A stretch of 64,000 bases of DNA from WRGT01 sp964450405 (GTDB lineage Bacteria; Spirochaetota; UBA4802; UBA5550). Shown here piece after piece: positions 41,601 through 51,504 of this stretch; within the stretch, counting starts at the first letter, position 1; the number at the start of each line of letters is the position of its first letter. The stretch is taken from assembly GCA_964450405.1 (NCBI GenBank), contig CAYVCQ010000010.1, positions 62,001 to 126,000 on the forward strand, read 5' to 3'. The position numbers were made by a program, and so were the translations under genes. Under the pieces are notes generated by a model that saw nothing but the letters and a program-made list of their open reading frames with translations, did no database searches and had not been told where the DNA came from.

Positions 41601-44600
41601 ATGCAGGGAATTCAAGACATTCTTAATATTTTTATGATTCCGCCCATCCTATTTTTAATCACAGGAGTTTCTGTCGGTGTTTTTTCCTTCATAAAGGGAA
41701 AGCGTCAGTTGGAGACTGTTTTATTCGCTCTTATATGTGTCTGGTATTCGCTTCTTATGCCTGTCTTTATATCTCATCACATCTTTAAGGGGAATATATC
41801 TCTCATAATGAAAATAGAGAGATGTATTCATGTTCTCTACGTATACGGCCCTGCAATTTTAATACTTTTCTCGCATTCACTGGTTAATAAAAAAAACAGA
41901 ATCATAGAGATAGGTGCTTTTATTTTTGCTTTTATCATTTCTCTTTTTGTTTTTACTGATTATTACTTTTCTGGAATTTGGATATACAATTGGGGGTACA
42001 TAGCCAAGGGGGGGAATGTATTTCAAATATTCGGCCTATTTGCCATGAGTGCCATTGTATATTCTTTTGTGTTATCTATAAAAAAATTAAAAACTGATAT
42101 TGATATTCAAACCCGTCTTAAAATAAAATTTATTATGTTTGCCGTTTTGGCTATAGGTATTCTGACATTAGGGAATATGCCTGCTTTGAATGGAATTAAT
42201 ATTTATCCGCCCGGGAACTTTGCCTTTATACCGATGCTCTTCATGGCGTGGGGAATTTTCCGGCATGACGCAATAAAGATTAATCTTTATACAAAGCGGA
42301 GAATTGCCGGAACTATTGTGCGTATATTTATTACCCTGATGCTTTTAGCTGCAATACCCATCGGCTTCTGGGCCATTGGAAGTTATAGTTTTAGTCATAT
42401 TATTGATAAAACTTTACATTATGGAATTCCTCCTTTCATATCTTTTCTGTGTTGTGTTTTTTTATCTTATCTCTCTCTGCGATTGGGGGATTACCGCAAA
42501 GAATCAATTATCTTCAGTCTTCTGATGTTAGTTTATGCACTATTAAGTATCGATATTTATCTCAACTGTATTATTACGGATCCTGTCATCGGGCTTCGGG
42601 TGAGCAGGTTCAGTCATCCTTTTGTTGTTTTTCTTCCGGCACTGGGGATGCACCTGATACGCGTGGTCACAGGGCGTCGTTCTGTGAACAGATTACTTTG
42701 TTTGAATTATATCATATCAATATTTCTTTTAGCTTTTTCGCAATCTAACTATTATCTGCAGGGGATGAATGTATATTCATGGGGATTATTTGCAAAGAAG
42801 GCAATTCTGTTTGATGTAATGAGCGTCGTTTCAGCTTCAACACTCATATACAATATTGTGATTCTTATCAGTGCTTATCGGCATAGCGGCAACCGTTTTT
42901 TCAGACACCGTTTTCTTTTTCTTCTTATCGGTTTTGCAAGTACTGCTATTTTGTCGCTTGGGAATATACCTGCGATGAACGGGTACGGATTTTATCCTGT
43001 AGGCAATTTCATTTTTATTCCGGTAACATTTTTCGCCATAGCGCTTTTCAGGCACAACATCCCTGAGCTGATCCGTTTTGGAGGATCTTTTTCATATTTC
43101 GGAGTAATGTCAGGCGGAGTTTTTGCTGCTGTTTATTTACTTTCTGTAAAACACTCTGATAAATATTTACCCTTATATACCGGACTTTCAATTTTCAGTA
43201 TTTTGATTTTTGATTTTTTTCTCCGCCGGCTTCGTGATGGGATATCGGGCAGACATATTAAACATTTACAGATTGCTCTGGAGAATCTTAGTGATAAGCT
43301 TTCCAGAGTCCGGACTCTGGATGATATTGCCGGATGCATTTCACAGTCATTCTTTTATGATCTGGATTGCGGTGAATGCTCTGTTCTGATCCACCAGGAA
43401 AACACAGGGGAATATAAAGGGAACAAGTTCATGAACAGAAGGCATGAATTTATTTCCGGCAAGAATTTAGATGAACGTTTATCATTTATTACAATTCCTT
43501 CCGATCATCCGCTTCTCGGTTATGTTGAGACTAAGTATTCTCCCGTTAAACAGGAGAATATTGAGTTCTGGCTTCTCAATAACGAGAGGGCCGTGGAGAT
43601 GAATGATCCACTCCGGAGGGCCGAAATAATTCTCCCGGTTTTTTTCGAGAACCGTCTCTCTGCTATAATACTGCTTGGTGTGAAAAGTTCAGGTTCGATG
43701 TATTCCAGTTATGAAACAGCATTTCTCTATCAGCTTGGAATTATTCTTGGTCCGCATATTGAAAATGCAGGAATTCTTCAGAGACTTGAAAATACTCTGG
43801 AGGAACGGACAGGAAAACTGCGGGATTCGGAAAAAAAATACAGGACACTGCTTCAGACCAACAACGTGGGATTTTTCGAAATTGATTTAAGCGGAAAAAT
43901 AGTATCCTGCAACGATGTTGTTCTTTCCTTTACCGGGTATACTCAAGAGGAATTCATAGGTATGAGCTTCTTAAAAATAATGACTCCGGAAATTTCTAAA
44001 AAGATTTTTTCCGAATATCATCGTGTTTTTTTAAAAGAAGTCGGACTGGGATCAATTGAGCATGAAGTAATAAGAAAAGATGGTTCATTAGGATTTGTTG
44101 AAACAACAGTATCTGCGATAATAGATAAATCAGGTAATGTTACAGGGTTCAGTACAATTGCAGTTGATGTTTCCAACAGGAAATCAGTTGAAAATGCCTT
44201 GAGGGAAAGTGAAAAAAAATACCGTCACTTTATTGAAAACGCAAATGAGATAATATATAAGTCTGACTGGCGCGGTAACTTCATTTACTCAAATCCGGCC
44301 TGTCAGAAAATGGTGGAATATAGCAATGATGAAATCAGTCATATGAATTATCTTGATTTTATTCCACCCGAAAACCGCGAAACTGAATATGAGTTTTACA
44401 AAAATCAGTTAAAAAATAAAATTGATGAAACACATCGTGAACTTTCTTTAATAACTAAATCCGGAAAGATTTTATGGGTTGAGCAGGATGTAAGATCTGT
44501 AAAAGATGAAAACGGACGAATTGTCGAATTCGACAGCATTGTACACGATATAACAGAGAGAAAAGCCGCTGAGGATGCCTTGCGTGAAAGTGAAATGCGC

Positions 44601-46955
44601 TATCAGCAGCTCATGGAGAATGTAAGTGATTGTGTTTTTATCTGCAAGCTTGATGGTCATTTCAAATATATTAATCATGCAATTACCCGGATATTCGGCA
44701 TGAGTCAGAGCGATTTAATAGGGGCACACTTTTTATCAATCGTACATCCGGATTATCGTGATAAGCAGATTGAATTTTATCGAAAGCAGGTGATGGAAAA
44801 TATCGAAATAACCCGTTGTGAATTTCCCGTTCTAATGAAAAACGGTGAAATTGTTTGGGTTGGTCAGACTGTCAGAATGATAAAAAATAATGAGGGAGAA
44901 ATAGAATTTTACGGTATAGCCCGGGATATTTCCAATCTTAAAAAAGCTGAGGATGCACGCCGTGATCTGGAGGAGGCGAAAACCCGTTTTTTCGCAAACA
45001 TCTCCCACGAAATACGAACACCGCTAACTCTTATGCTCGGGCCGATTGAATCTGTCCTTCAGGGGGACTATGGAAAAGAGATCGGGAATGATTTTTTTAA
45101 AAGTCTTCATCGTAATACATTGAGTCTATTAAAACTTGTGAACAATCTCCTCGATTTTTCTAAAATTGAAGCCGGTAAAATGGTTTTGAATGTACAGGAA
45201 GGGGATATGGTCTATTTTGCAAATCATTATATATCCAGTATTCAGCAGGCAGGCAAATTAAAAAATATTAATCTGAATTTGAAATCATCTGCCGATTCGA
45301 TTATGATCTTCTTTGATCCTGAAAGGCTGGATAAAGTTTTTATGAATCTTCTTTCAAATGCGTTAAAGTTTACCGGAGAGGGCGGAACAATTTCTATCAA
45401 TCTTATTGATGATGAGGATTATTGTCGAATAGTAGTGTCCGACACCGGAGAGGGAATACCTGAGAACAGCATGGAGGTAATATTCGACCGCTTCAGTCAG
45501 GCGGATACAACTTCTACCAGGAAGTATGAAGGTACAGGTATAGGTCTTGCACTGGTGAAGGAACTAGTGGAACTGCACGGAGGATCGATCACTCTGGAAA
45601 GCCGATATATCGAAAAATACCCCGATGATCACGGGTCAGTCTTTACTGTGAGTCTGCCGAAGGGTATAGCTCACCTTGAAAACAGGGCATATGTTAAATT
45701 TTCCGAAAAGAGCAATCTTGATGATTATGTAAAAGATTACCGGTTAATTGGAATCCGCGAGATTGAATCATCAGGAAATTCTGAACCGGTTCCTTCTGCC
45801 GGGGTGCAGGTCGATGAAATGTTAAACTCCGGTATGAAAAAAACTGTACTGGTTGTTGATGACAATGAGGACATGCGGAATTTCATGAAGGTACTTCTCC
45901 GGAAGCATTACCGTATAATACTTGCAGTGAATGGAGAGGAAGGGATCAGCATCGCCAGAAGTCAGAGACCTGATCTCATTCTAACAGATGTTATGATGCC
46001 TGTAATGAACGGTTTTGAGATGACATCGATAATAAAGAACGATGACGATCTAAAAACAATCCCTGTAATAATGCTCACGGCAGATACCGAACTTATGAAT
46101 AAAGTAACAGGACTTGAAAATGGAGCTGATGATTACCTGCATAAACCTTTTAACTCAATGGAGCTTATCACGCGCATCTCTTCACTTATGAAAAATTATG
46201 AATATCAGCAGATCATAAGCCGCAGGAATTCAGATATTGAAAGCGAACTTGAAGTGGCCCGACAGCTGCAGCATCGTCTTCTACCGCTATCGATGCCTGA
46301 AATTTCCGGATATAATGAATATGCAGTCTATATTCCAATGGACAAAATCGGCGGAGATTTTTACGATATCGAAAATCGTGATGGATTTCTTAATCTGTTT
46401 ATTGCCGATGTCTCCGGGCATGGTCTTCCGGGTGCTTTTCTGGCAACAGTGACAAAAATTGCTCTTGATAATATTGCTGTCCGCACCGCATCAAACAAAG
46501 TCCTCTATCTACTAAATAATGTTATTCTCCGGCATACTGTGAAGAGTCATTTTGTTACAGCATTTTTTGCAATGATTGACATCAGTACAAATGTTATGCG
46601 GTACGCAAATGCAGGTCACACACCTTCGATTCTTTATCGTAAAAAAAATGATGAATTAATTGAGCTTCGTACCAAGGGAAAACCTCTGGGCTGGTTTAAT
46701 GATATTCATATTGAAGAAAAAACAATTCAGCTTGAATCCGGTGATAGAATAATATTCTATACAGACGGTATTACAGAGTGCAGCAATTCTTCTGATGAGC
46801 TTTATGAGGATGAGCGATTTATAAAAGCAATTAAAGATTATTCCGGATTGTCTGCCGAAATGTTTTCAAAAGAACTCATGAAGGAGCTTGAGTTATTTAA
46901 CGGCGGCAGCTCATTCGATGATGATATTACAATGATGGTAATTGACGTACTATGA
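41601..46955 (+). CDS. Hybrid histidine kinase with duplicated 7TM sensor, receiver and SpoIIE phosphatase
   Basis: This is a 1784-residue signalling fusion. Residues 1-235 and about 255-495 are two copies of a multi-helix membrane module (compare ILTLGNMPALNGINIYPPGN with ILSLGNIPAMNGYGFYPVGN). A GAF-like region (about 560-720), three PAS domains (about 743, 870 and 996 onward) and a HisKA domain follow (FFANISHEIRTPL, phospho-His1136). The HATPase (DTGEGIPE, GTGIGLALVKEL) precedes a receiver (LTDVMMPVMNG, Asp1463). A SpoIIE/RsbU phosphatase (about 1546-1784, GGDFYDI and FYTDGITE) completes it. It probably senses a membrane signal and, via phosphorelay to its own receiver, sets phosphatase activity on a STAS protein. 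Confidence 0.93.
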   Translation: MQGIQDILNIFMIPPILFLITGVSVGVFSFIKGKRQLETVLFALICVWYSLLMPVFISHHIFKGNISLIMKIERCIHVLYVYGPAILILFSHSLVNKKNRIIEIGAFIFAFIISLFVFTDYYFSGIWIYNWGYIAKGGNVFQIFGLFAMSAIVYSFVLSIKKLKTDIDIQTRLKIKFIMFAVLAIGILTLGNMPALNGINIYPPGNFAFIPMLFMAWGIFRHDAIKINLYTKRRIAGTIVRIFITLMLLAAIPIGFWAIGSYSFSHIIDKTLHYGIPPFISFLCCVFLSYLSLRLGDYRKESIIFSLLMLVYALLSIDIYLNCIITDPVIGLRVSRFSHPFVVFLPALGMHLIRVVTGRRSVNRLLCLNYIISIFLLAFSQSNYYLQGMNVYSWGLFAKKAILFDVMSVVSASTLIYNIVILISAYRHSGNRFFRHRFLFLLIGFASTAILSLGNIPAMNGYGFYPVGNFIFIPVTFFAIALFRHNIPELIRFGGSFSYFGVMSGGVFAAVYLLSVKHSDKYLPLYTGLSIFSILIFDFFLRRLRDGISGRHIKHLQIALENLSDKLSRVRTLDDIAGCISQSFFYDLDCGECSVLIHQENTGEYKGNKFMNRRHEFISGKNLDERLSFITIPSDHPLLGYVETKYSPVKQENIEFWLLNNERAVEMNDPLRRAEIILPVFFENRLSAIILLGVKSSGSMYSSYETAFLYQLGIILGPHIENAGILQRLENTLEERTGKLRDSEKKYRTLLQTNNVGFFEIDLSGKIVSCNDVVLSFTGYTQEEFIGMSFLKIMTPEISKKIFSEYHRVFLKEVGLGSIEHEVIRKDGSLGFVETTVSAIIDKSGNVTGFSTIAVDVSNRKSVENALRESEKKYRHFIENANEIIYKSDWRGNFIYSNPACQKMVEYSNDEISHMNYLDFIPPENRETEYEFYKNQLKNKIDETHRELSLITKSGKILWVEQDVRSVKDENGRIVEFDSIVHDITERKAAEDALRESEMRYQQLMENVSDCVFICKLDGHFKYINHAITRIFGMSQSDLIGAHFLSIVHPDYRDKQIEFYRKQVMENIEITRCEFPVLMKNGEIVWVGQTVRMIKNNEGEIEFYGIARDISNLKKAEDARRDLEEAKTRFFANISHEIRTPLTLMLGPIESVLQGDYGKEIGNDFFKSLHRNTLSLLKLVNNLLDFSKIEAGKMVLNVQEGDMVYFANHYISSIQQAGKLKNINLNLKSSADSIMIFFDPERLDKVFMNLLSNALKFTGEGGTISINLIDDEDYCRIVVSDTGEGIPENSMEVIFDRFSQADTTSTRKYEGTGIGLALVKELVELHGGSITLESRYIEKYPDDHGSVFTVSLPKGIAHLENRAYVKFSEKSNLDDYVKDYRLIGIREIESSGNSEPVPSAGVQVDEMLNSGMKKTVLVVDDNEDMRNFMKVLLRKHYRIILAVNGEEGISIARSQRPDLILTDVMMPVMNGFEMTSIIKNDDDLKTIPVIMLTADTELMNKVTGLENGADDYLHKPFNSMELITRISSLMKNYEYQQIISRRNSDIESELEVARQLQHRLLPLSMPEISGYNEYAVYIPMDKIGGDFYDIENRDGFLNLFIADVSGHGLPGAFLATVTKIALDNIAVRTASNKVLYLLNNVILRHTVKSHFVTAFFAMIDISTNVMRYANAGHTPSILYRKKNDELIELRTKGKPLGWFNDIHIEEKTIQLESGDRIIFYTDGITECSNSSDELYEDERFIKAIKDYSGLSAEMFSKELMKELELFNGGSSFDDDITMMVIDVL

Positions 46956-47380
46956 TTTTATAAATATTAAAGCGCTTAAAAAAATAATCCGGTTCTCCAG
47001 TAAATATTCTCCCGAATTTTAAAAAAGAGAAAAGTCTGAAGAGTAGATATATTAATCTCGACAAGATAAATAGAGCATTCTGTCAATCGAAACAAATCCT
47101 GCGCTTATAGTAACCTGTTTAAGAAATAATTATTTTAATTAAAATTCTACTATGAATATATTTATAATTAAGAAATTTTTGTAATTATGGAACTTTTCTA
47201 TTGCAAAAAGGGTCTAAATATGGTAGCTGTTTTAAAACTGATGTGTTTAGTTTGTAAATATGCTACTTAACAAGATCGTGAAATTTATTTTTAAAAAAAC
47301 CGGACTTAATCAGAACACCATCAGTTTCAATTTAGATTATTGATAATTACAAAATAAATTAAATAAAAGCAGGAATCATT
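46956..47380. other. Gene-free AT-rich region before the efflux operon
   Basis: The 425 bases contain no supported gene, hairpin or repeat of note. The efflux promoter should be here, but no convincing -35/-10 pair stands out. There is no regulator gene next to the pump. Confidence 0.5.
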
Positions 47381-48301
47381 ATGAAAAAGAAAATTCTGTT
47401 TATCAGCTGTCTGATAATCATTTTTTCGATAATAGGGTTTAACATCTATCAGAAAATACAGAAGTCCAAACGTGCTCCAAGGTCAAACGAGTTTGCCGTA
47501 GGTGTACAGCTTCTAAAAAAGGAAATGGTGGATATTTCTTATGAGTTTAACGGTATTTTAGAGGGAGATCCTCAGGTGAAAGTTTACTCTGATATCACCG
47601 GAAAATTTATACGTAATGCAGTTTCAGAAGGCGGGTATGTTAATAGGGGCGGTGCTATTGCCTTTATAGACAGGGATATCATCGGGCAGGAATTTCAGCC
47701 GGCAATGATCGTTTCACCAATCAGTGGAATGGTTAAGAAACTTTACTTCTCGGACCGTGGAGCTGCTGTAAACACAGCTCTACCTATTGCGGAAATTGCC
47801 AATACGGAGAGGGTAAAAGTAGTAGTGAATATAGGTCAGGAGAATATCGGAAAAATCAGAAAAGGAATGCAGGCACGGATATCTCAGGTTTTTGATTCTT
47901 CAATAAGTATTTATTCATCCGTTTCTTCTGTAACTCCATTTGTAGATAGTGATACTCTTACTGGTTCATTTGAAGTTAAAGCTCCGGGAGTTAAGAGTAT
48001 GACTATCGGTTCTTCTGTTACGGTAAGTGTTGTAACCGGAAAAATTAGCGCTTTCATGGTTCCCCTGGGAGCGGTTAATATGGGAATCAATGAGGTATAT
48101 GTTTTTGTAAATGACAAAGGTAAAGCGCGTAAGGTCGCTGTTACTCAGGGATATATAAGCAGAGATAAAGTTCAGATATCCGGAGATTTTAAAGAGGGAG
48201 ATGAGCTTATAACTGATGGAAGTTTCAAATTATCAGAAGGATCAAGTGTGAAAATTGTGGGAGATCAGCAGAAAGGTGACGATAAAGGGACGCAGAAATG
48301 A
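47381..48301 (+). CDS. RND efflux periplasmic adaptor (membrane fusion protein), hairpin-less
   Basis: This 306-residue adaptor has an N-terminal signal-anchor (KILFISCLIIIFSIIGF). The two lipoyl-domain halves (GDPQVKVYSDITGKFIRNAVSEGG-like and MIVSPISGMVKKLYFSDRGAAV) are separated by only about 20 residues. The long alpha-hairpin that contacts TolC in AcrA/MexA is therefore missing. The beta-barrel domain (VKVVVNIGQENIGKIRKGM) and membrane-proximal domain follow. BesA of Borrelia is a known adaptor of this kind. The gene overlaps the RND permease start by 4 bases, and a TolC gene completes the operon. Confidence 0.88.
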   Translation: MKKKILFISCLIIIFSIIGFNIYQKIQKSKRAPRSNEFAVGVQLLKKEMVDISYEFNGILEGDPQVKVYSDITGKFIRNAVSEGGYVNRGGAIAFIDRDIIGQEFQPAMIVSPISGMVKKLYFSDRGAAVNTALPIAEIANTERVKVVVNIGQENIGKIRKGMQARISQVFDSSISIYSSVSSVTPFVDSDTLTGSFEVKAPGVKSMTIGSSVTVSVVTGKISAFMVPLGAVNMGINEVYVFVNDKGKARKVAVTQGYISRDKVQISGDFKEGDELITDGSFKLSEGSSVKIVGDQQKGDDKGTQK

Positions 48302-51300
48302 ATATAGCTCAACTTGCAATTAAAAAACCGGTTTTCATTGTGATGATACTTGCTTCGATTATCACTCTCGGTGTTATCGGATATACAAGACTTCCTGTTG
48401 ATCTTCTTCCGAATGTCGAATTTCCCACGCTGGTTGTGACAACACAATATCCCGGAGCTTCATCTGCTGAAATTGAAACTCTCATCACAAAACCTCTTGA
48501 GAATGCTCTGGCCAATGTTGAGGGACTGGATACTCTCTCTTCACAATCGCGTGAAGGTGTATCGAGAGTAAATATTACATTCCGGATTGGAGTAGATATT
48601 AAATTTGCAGAGCTTAAGGTTCGTGCCAAGGTCGATCAGGCTAGGCAGAAACTTCCTGACGATGTAACAGATCCGGTAATCAACCGCTTCTCGACAGATG
48701 ACAGTCCCATTATGTTCCTGTCAATTCAGGGGAATAAATCTCTCAGCGATCTGCGTGAAATTCTGGAGAATAATATCCAGCCGAAGATTGAATCTATCAA
48801 TGGTGTCGGATCAATTTCAATTCAGGGCGCTCAGCAGAAAATAATAAAAATTACTGTAAATGGAGATCTTTTAAGGGCGAACGGAATCAGTTATACTCAG
48901 ATCAAAGATGCTATTACCAAAAAAAATGTAAGTATCCCTGTGGGTGACATCAGGCCGATGAGCAAATTCACAACATTGCGGGTCTACGGTAAGGCCGAAT
49001 CGATAACTGAAATTGCAGGTAAAACTATTTCAACATCAAGCGGTAAAATTATCAGGATTTCCGATGTTGCGAAAGTTGAAATGTCATCGGTCGATCCCGA
49101 TACCCGGGCCCGGGTCAAAAGTGAAAACGCAGTTATGTTCCGTCTTTACAAACAAAGCGGTAGCAATACAGTTGAAGTTTCGAAAGCCTTGCGAAACGAA
49201 CTTCCGGCAATTCAAAAACTTCTTCCGCCTGATGTGAAGATAAAAATTGTAAGTGATACTGCAGATGCAATAAATAGAAGTATTCAGGGTGTACAGCATG
49301 ATATTCTTTTAGGAGCATTCCTTTCGATTATTATTGTATGGTTTTTTCTCGGTAATTTCCGTTCAACAATTATTACTGCAGTCGCTCTCCCTACATCTAT
49401 TCTGGGTGCATTCTTTTTTGTGAATGCTGCAGGTTTTTCGATTAATACAATGACACTACTGGCTCTCTCGCTCTCTGTGGGGCTGTTGATAGATGACTCG
49501 ATTGTCGTGCGGGAAAATATTTTCAGATATATAGAGCTTGGTGATGATCCGAAGACCGCTGCGGTGAAGGGTACAAACGAGGTCGCCCTTGCGGTTATCT
49601 CTACAACGCTTTCGATTATGGCGGTCTTTATTCCCATCTCATTACTACAGGGTGTTATCGGACAGTTTTTCAAAGAGTTCGGATTTACAATTGCGTTTGC
49701 TCTGGGAATTTCACTTATAGATGCGTTCACCTCTGCGCCGATGCTCTCCGCCTACTGGTACAGGCATACCGACAAGGCCCATGCAAAGGGGATGAGTCTT
49801 TTTTTTATAAATCTTTCCGGCCAATGGAATACAATTTATGAAAGAATAAATGAATTATATCATAGAGTTCTTCACTGGAGTCTTGATAACAAGAAAATTG
49901 TTATGATCCCGATTATATTCCTTTTCGTTATCTGTATGTATGCATCGCGTTTTATAGGAAGCAACTTTATGTCAAATACAGATTCAGGATCAATCGGATT
50001 TGATATTCAGGCATACCCCGGCGCTTCATTTGATGAGGTAGATCAGTATCTGAAAAAAATAGAAGAATATGTTGCACAACAGAAAGAAGTGGCAGTGTTT
50101 TACACTACACTTGGCGATCAGGGTCTAATCAATGCCGGAGCGGTTGATATCGAACTAAAACCAATTAAAGATAGAGAAATAACCACGCAGCAGATGATTG
50201 CACGGCTCCGGAAGTTCACAAAGGGCACTCTTGAAAAAAATCTTGTTATCCGGATATCTGAAAAGACAGTGAATATGACTGGAACAGGCGGAGGCGGATC
50301 CGGAATTCAATTGATTCTTAATGGCTCCGACCTCAAGGTGCTGGATGAACTGGCTCAAAGAGTATTTGCTGTTGTCTCTGCAACGCAGGGTGCAACAGAC
50401 GCTAATTCATCGTCTCAACCCGGAAATCCGGAGATAGTTATCAAACTGGATCCGGTTAAGGCAGAGAAACTCGGATTTAACGAAAATGAACTTGGAACTT
50501 CTCTTCGCGATCTTATACAGGGCTCAACGATATCAACCTTTACACTTGCTGATAAAGAATATGACATCATCCTGCGTCTGAGAGAAGAAGACCGGAACAG
50601 TGTTGAAGATATAAAAAATATAATCATCACCGCAAAAAATGGAACAAAACTTCCTCTGTCGGCAATTGCAGACTTTTCGTATTCATCATCACCCGTACGC
50701 ATTGCCCGTGAAAACAAACAGCGCATTGTGCGGATCAGCGCGAATATTGCTGATGGATCTTCCATGACCGAAGTCATCAGCAGGATTGACGAAGGCATCT
50801 CGAAAAATATAGTATTCCCCAATGGATACGGATATTACTACAGCGGACAACAGAAACAATTCGCGGATCTTCAAAAGCAGATTATATTTGCAGTATTCAT
50901 TGCGCTTATATTTATGTATATGATTCTTGCTTCGCTGTATAACTCTTTTGTTCAGCCGATAGTCCTCATGGCATCGATTCCGCTTGCAATTATCGGATCA
51001 TATCTGGCACTGCTGCTGACAAATGTAGATCTTGATATCTACGGTTATATAGGACTACTGCTTGTTCTGGGACTTGTTGCAAAGAACGCAATTCTACTGA
51101 TAGACTTTACCAACAAGATGCGTGACGATGGGATGACTATACGGGAAGCTCTTCTTCACGCGAGTCCAATCCGGCTTAGACCGATTTTAATGACAAGTTT
51201 TGCGATGATTTTCGGGATGCTCCCCCTTGCGCTTGGAATGAATGAAGGATCACGCGGCCGGGAAGCGCTGCCGGTCACTGTAATCGGAGGTATTATAACC

Positions 51301-51483
51301 TCTACATTCCTTACACTGATAGTTATACCGGTTCTCTATGAATGGGTTGAAGCAATACTTGAAAAAAGAAAGATCCATGCGGAAATTTCAGATGATGTTA
51401 TAAGTAATATCTATATATCACCTTTGCCTGATTTACCGGAAGAGAAACCGAAACGCAAAAAGAAAAAAAACACCCGGATTTGA
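48298..51483 (+). CDS. RND-family efflux transporter permease (AcrB-like)
   Basis: This 1061-residue proton-driven transporter is of the hydrophobe/amphiphile efflux type. It has 12 helices in two halves with large periplasmic loops. MNIAQLAIKKPVFIVMI opens it, and the porter motif LPNVEFPTLVVTTQYPGAS is near residue 40. The proton relay is intact: the Asp pair Asp399/Asp400 in GLLIDDSIVVREN (helix 4) and Lys929 in VLGLVAKNAILLIDF (helix 10). The tail is very basic (KPKRKKKKN). Its start overlaps the adaptor stop by 4 bases, and the TolC gene follows after 21 bases. Substrate not predictable. Confidence 0.95.
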   Translation: MNIAQLAIKKPVFIVMILASIITLGVIGYTRLPVDLLPNVEFPTLVVTTQYPGASSAEIETLITKPLENALANVEGLDTLSSQSREGVSRVNITFRIGVDIKFAELKVRAKVDQARQKLPDDVTDPVINRFSTDDSPIMFLSIQGNKSLSDLREILENNIQPKIESINGVGSISIQGAQQKIIKITVNGDLLRANGISYTQIKDAITKKNVSIPVGDIRPMSKFTTLRVYGKAESITEIAGKTISTSSGKIIRISDVAKVEMSSVDPDTRARVKSENAVMFRLYKQSGSNTVEVSKALRNELPAIQKLLPPDVKIKIVSDTADAINRSIQGVQHDILLGAFLSIIIVWFFLGNFRSTIITAVALPTSILGAFFFVNAAGFSINTMTLLALSLSVGLLIDDSIVVRENIFRYIELGDDPKTAAVKGTNEVALAVISTTLSIMAVFIPISLLQGVIGQFFKEFGFTIAFALGISLIDAFTSAPMLSAYWYRHTDKAHAKGMSLFFINLSGQWNTIYERINELYHRVLHWSLDNKKIVMIPIIFLFVICMYASRFIGSNFMSNTDSGSIGFDIQAYPGASFDEVDQYLKKIEEYVAQQKEVAVFYTTLGDQGLINAGAVDIELKPIKDREITTQQMIARLRKFTKGTLEKNLVIRISEKTVNMTGTGGGGSGIQLILNGSDLKVLDELAQRVFAVVSATQGATDANSSSQPGNPEIVIKLDPVKAEKLGFNENELGTSLRDLIQGSTISTFTLADKEYDIILRLREEDRNSVEDIKNIIITAKNGTKLPLSAIADFSYSSSPVRIARENKQRIVRISANIADGSSMTEVISRIDEGISKNIVFPNGYGYYYSGQQKQFADLQKQIIFAVFIALIFMYMILASLYNSFVQPIVLMASIPLAIIGSYLALLLTNVDLDIYGYIGLLLVLGLVAKNAILLIDFTNKMRDDGMTIREALLHASPIRLRPILMTSFAMIFGMLPLALGMNEGSRGREALPVTVIGGIITSTFLTLIVIPVLYEWVEAILEKRKIHAEISDDVISNIYISPLPDLPEEKPKRKKKKNTRI

Positions 51484-51504
51484 TATGCGGCAGGAGAATA
51501 TTTC

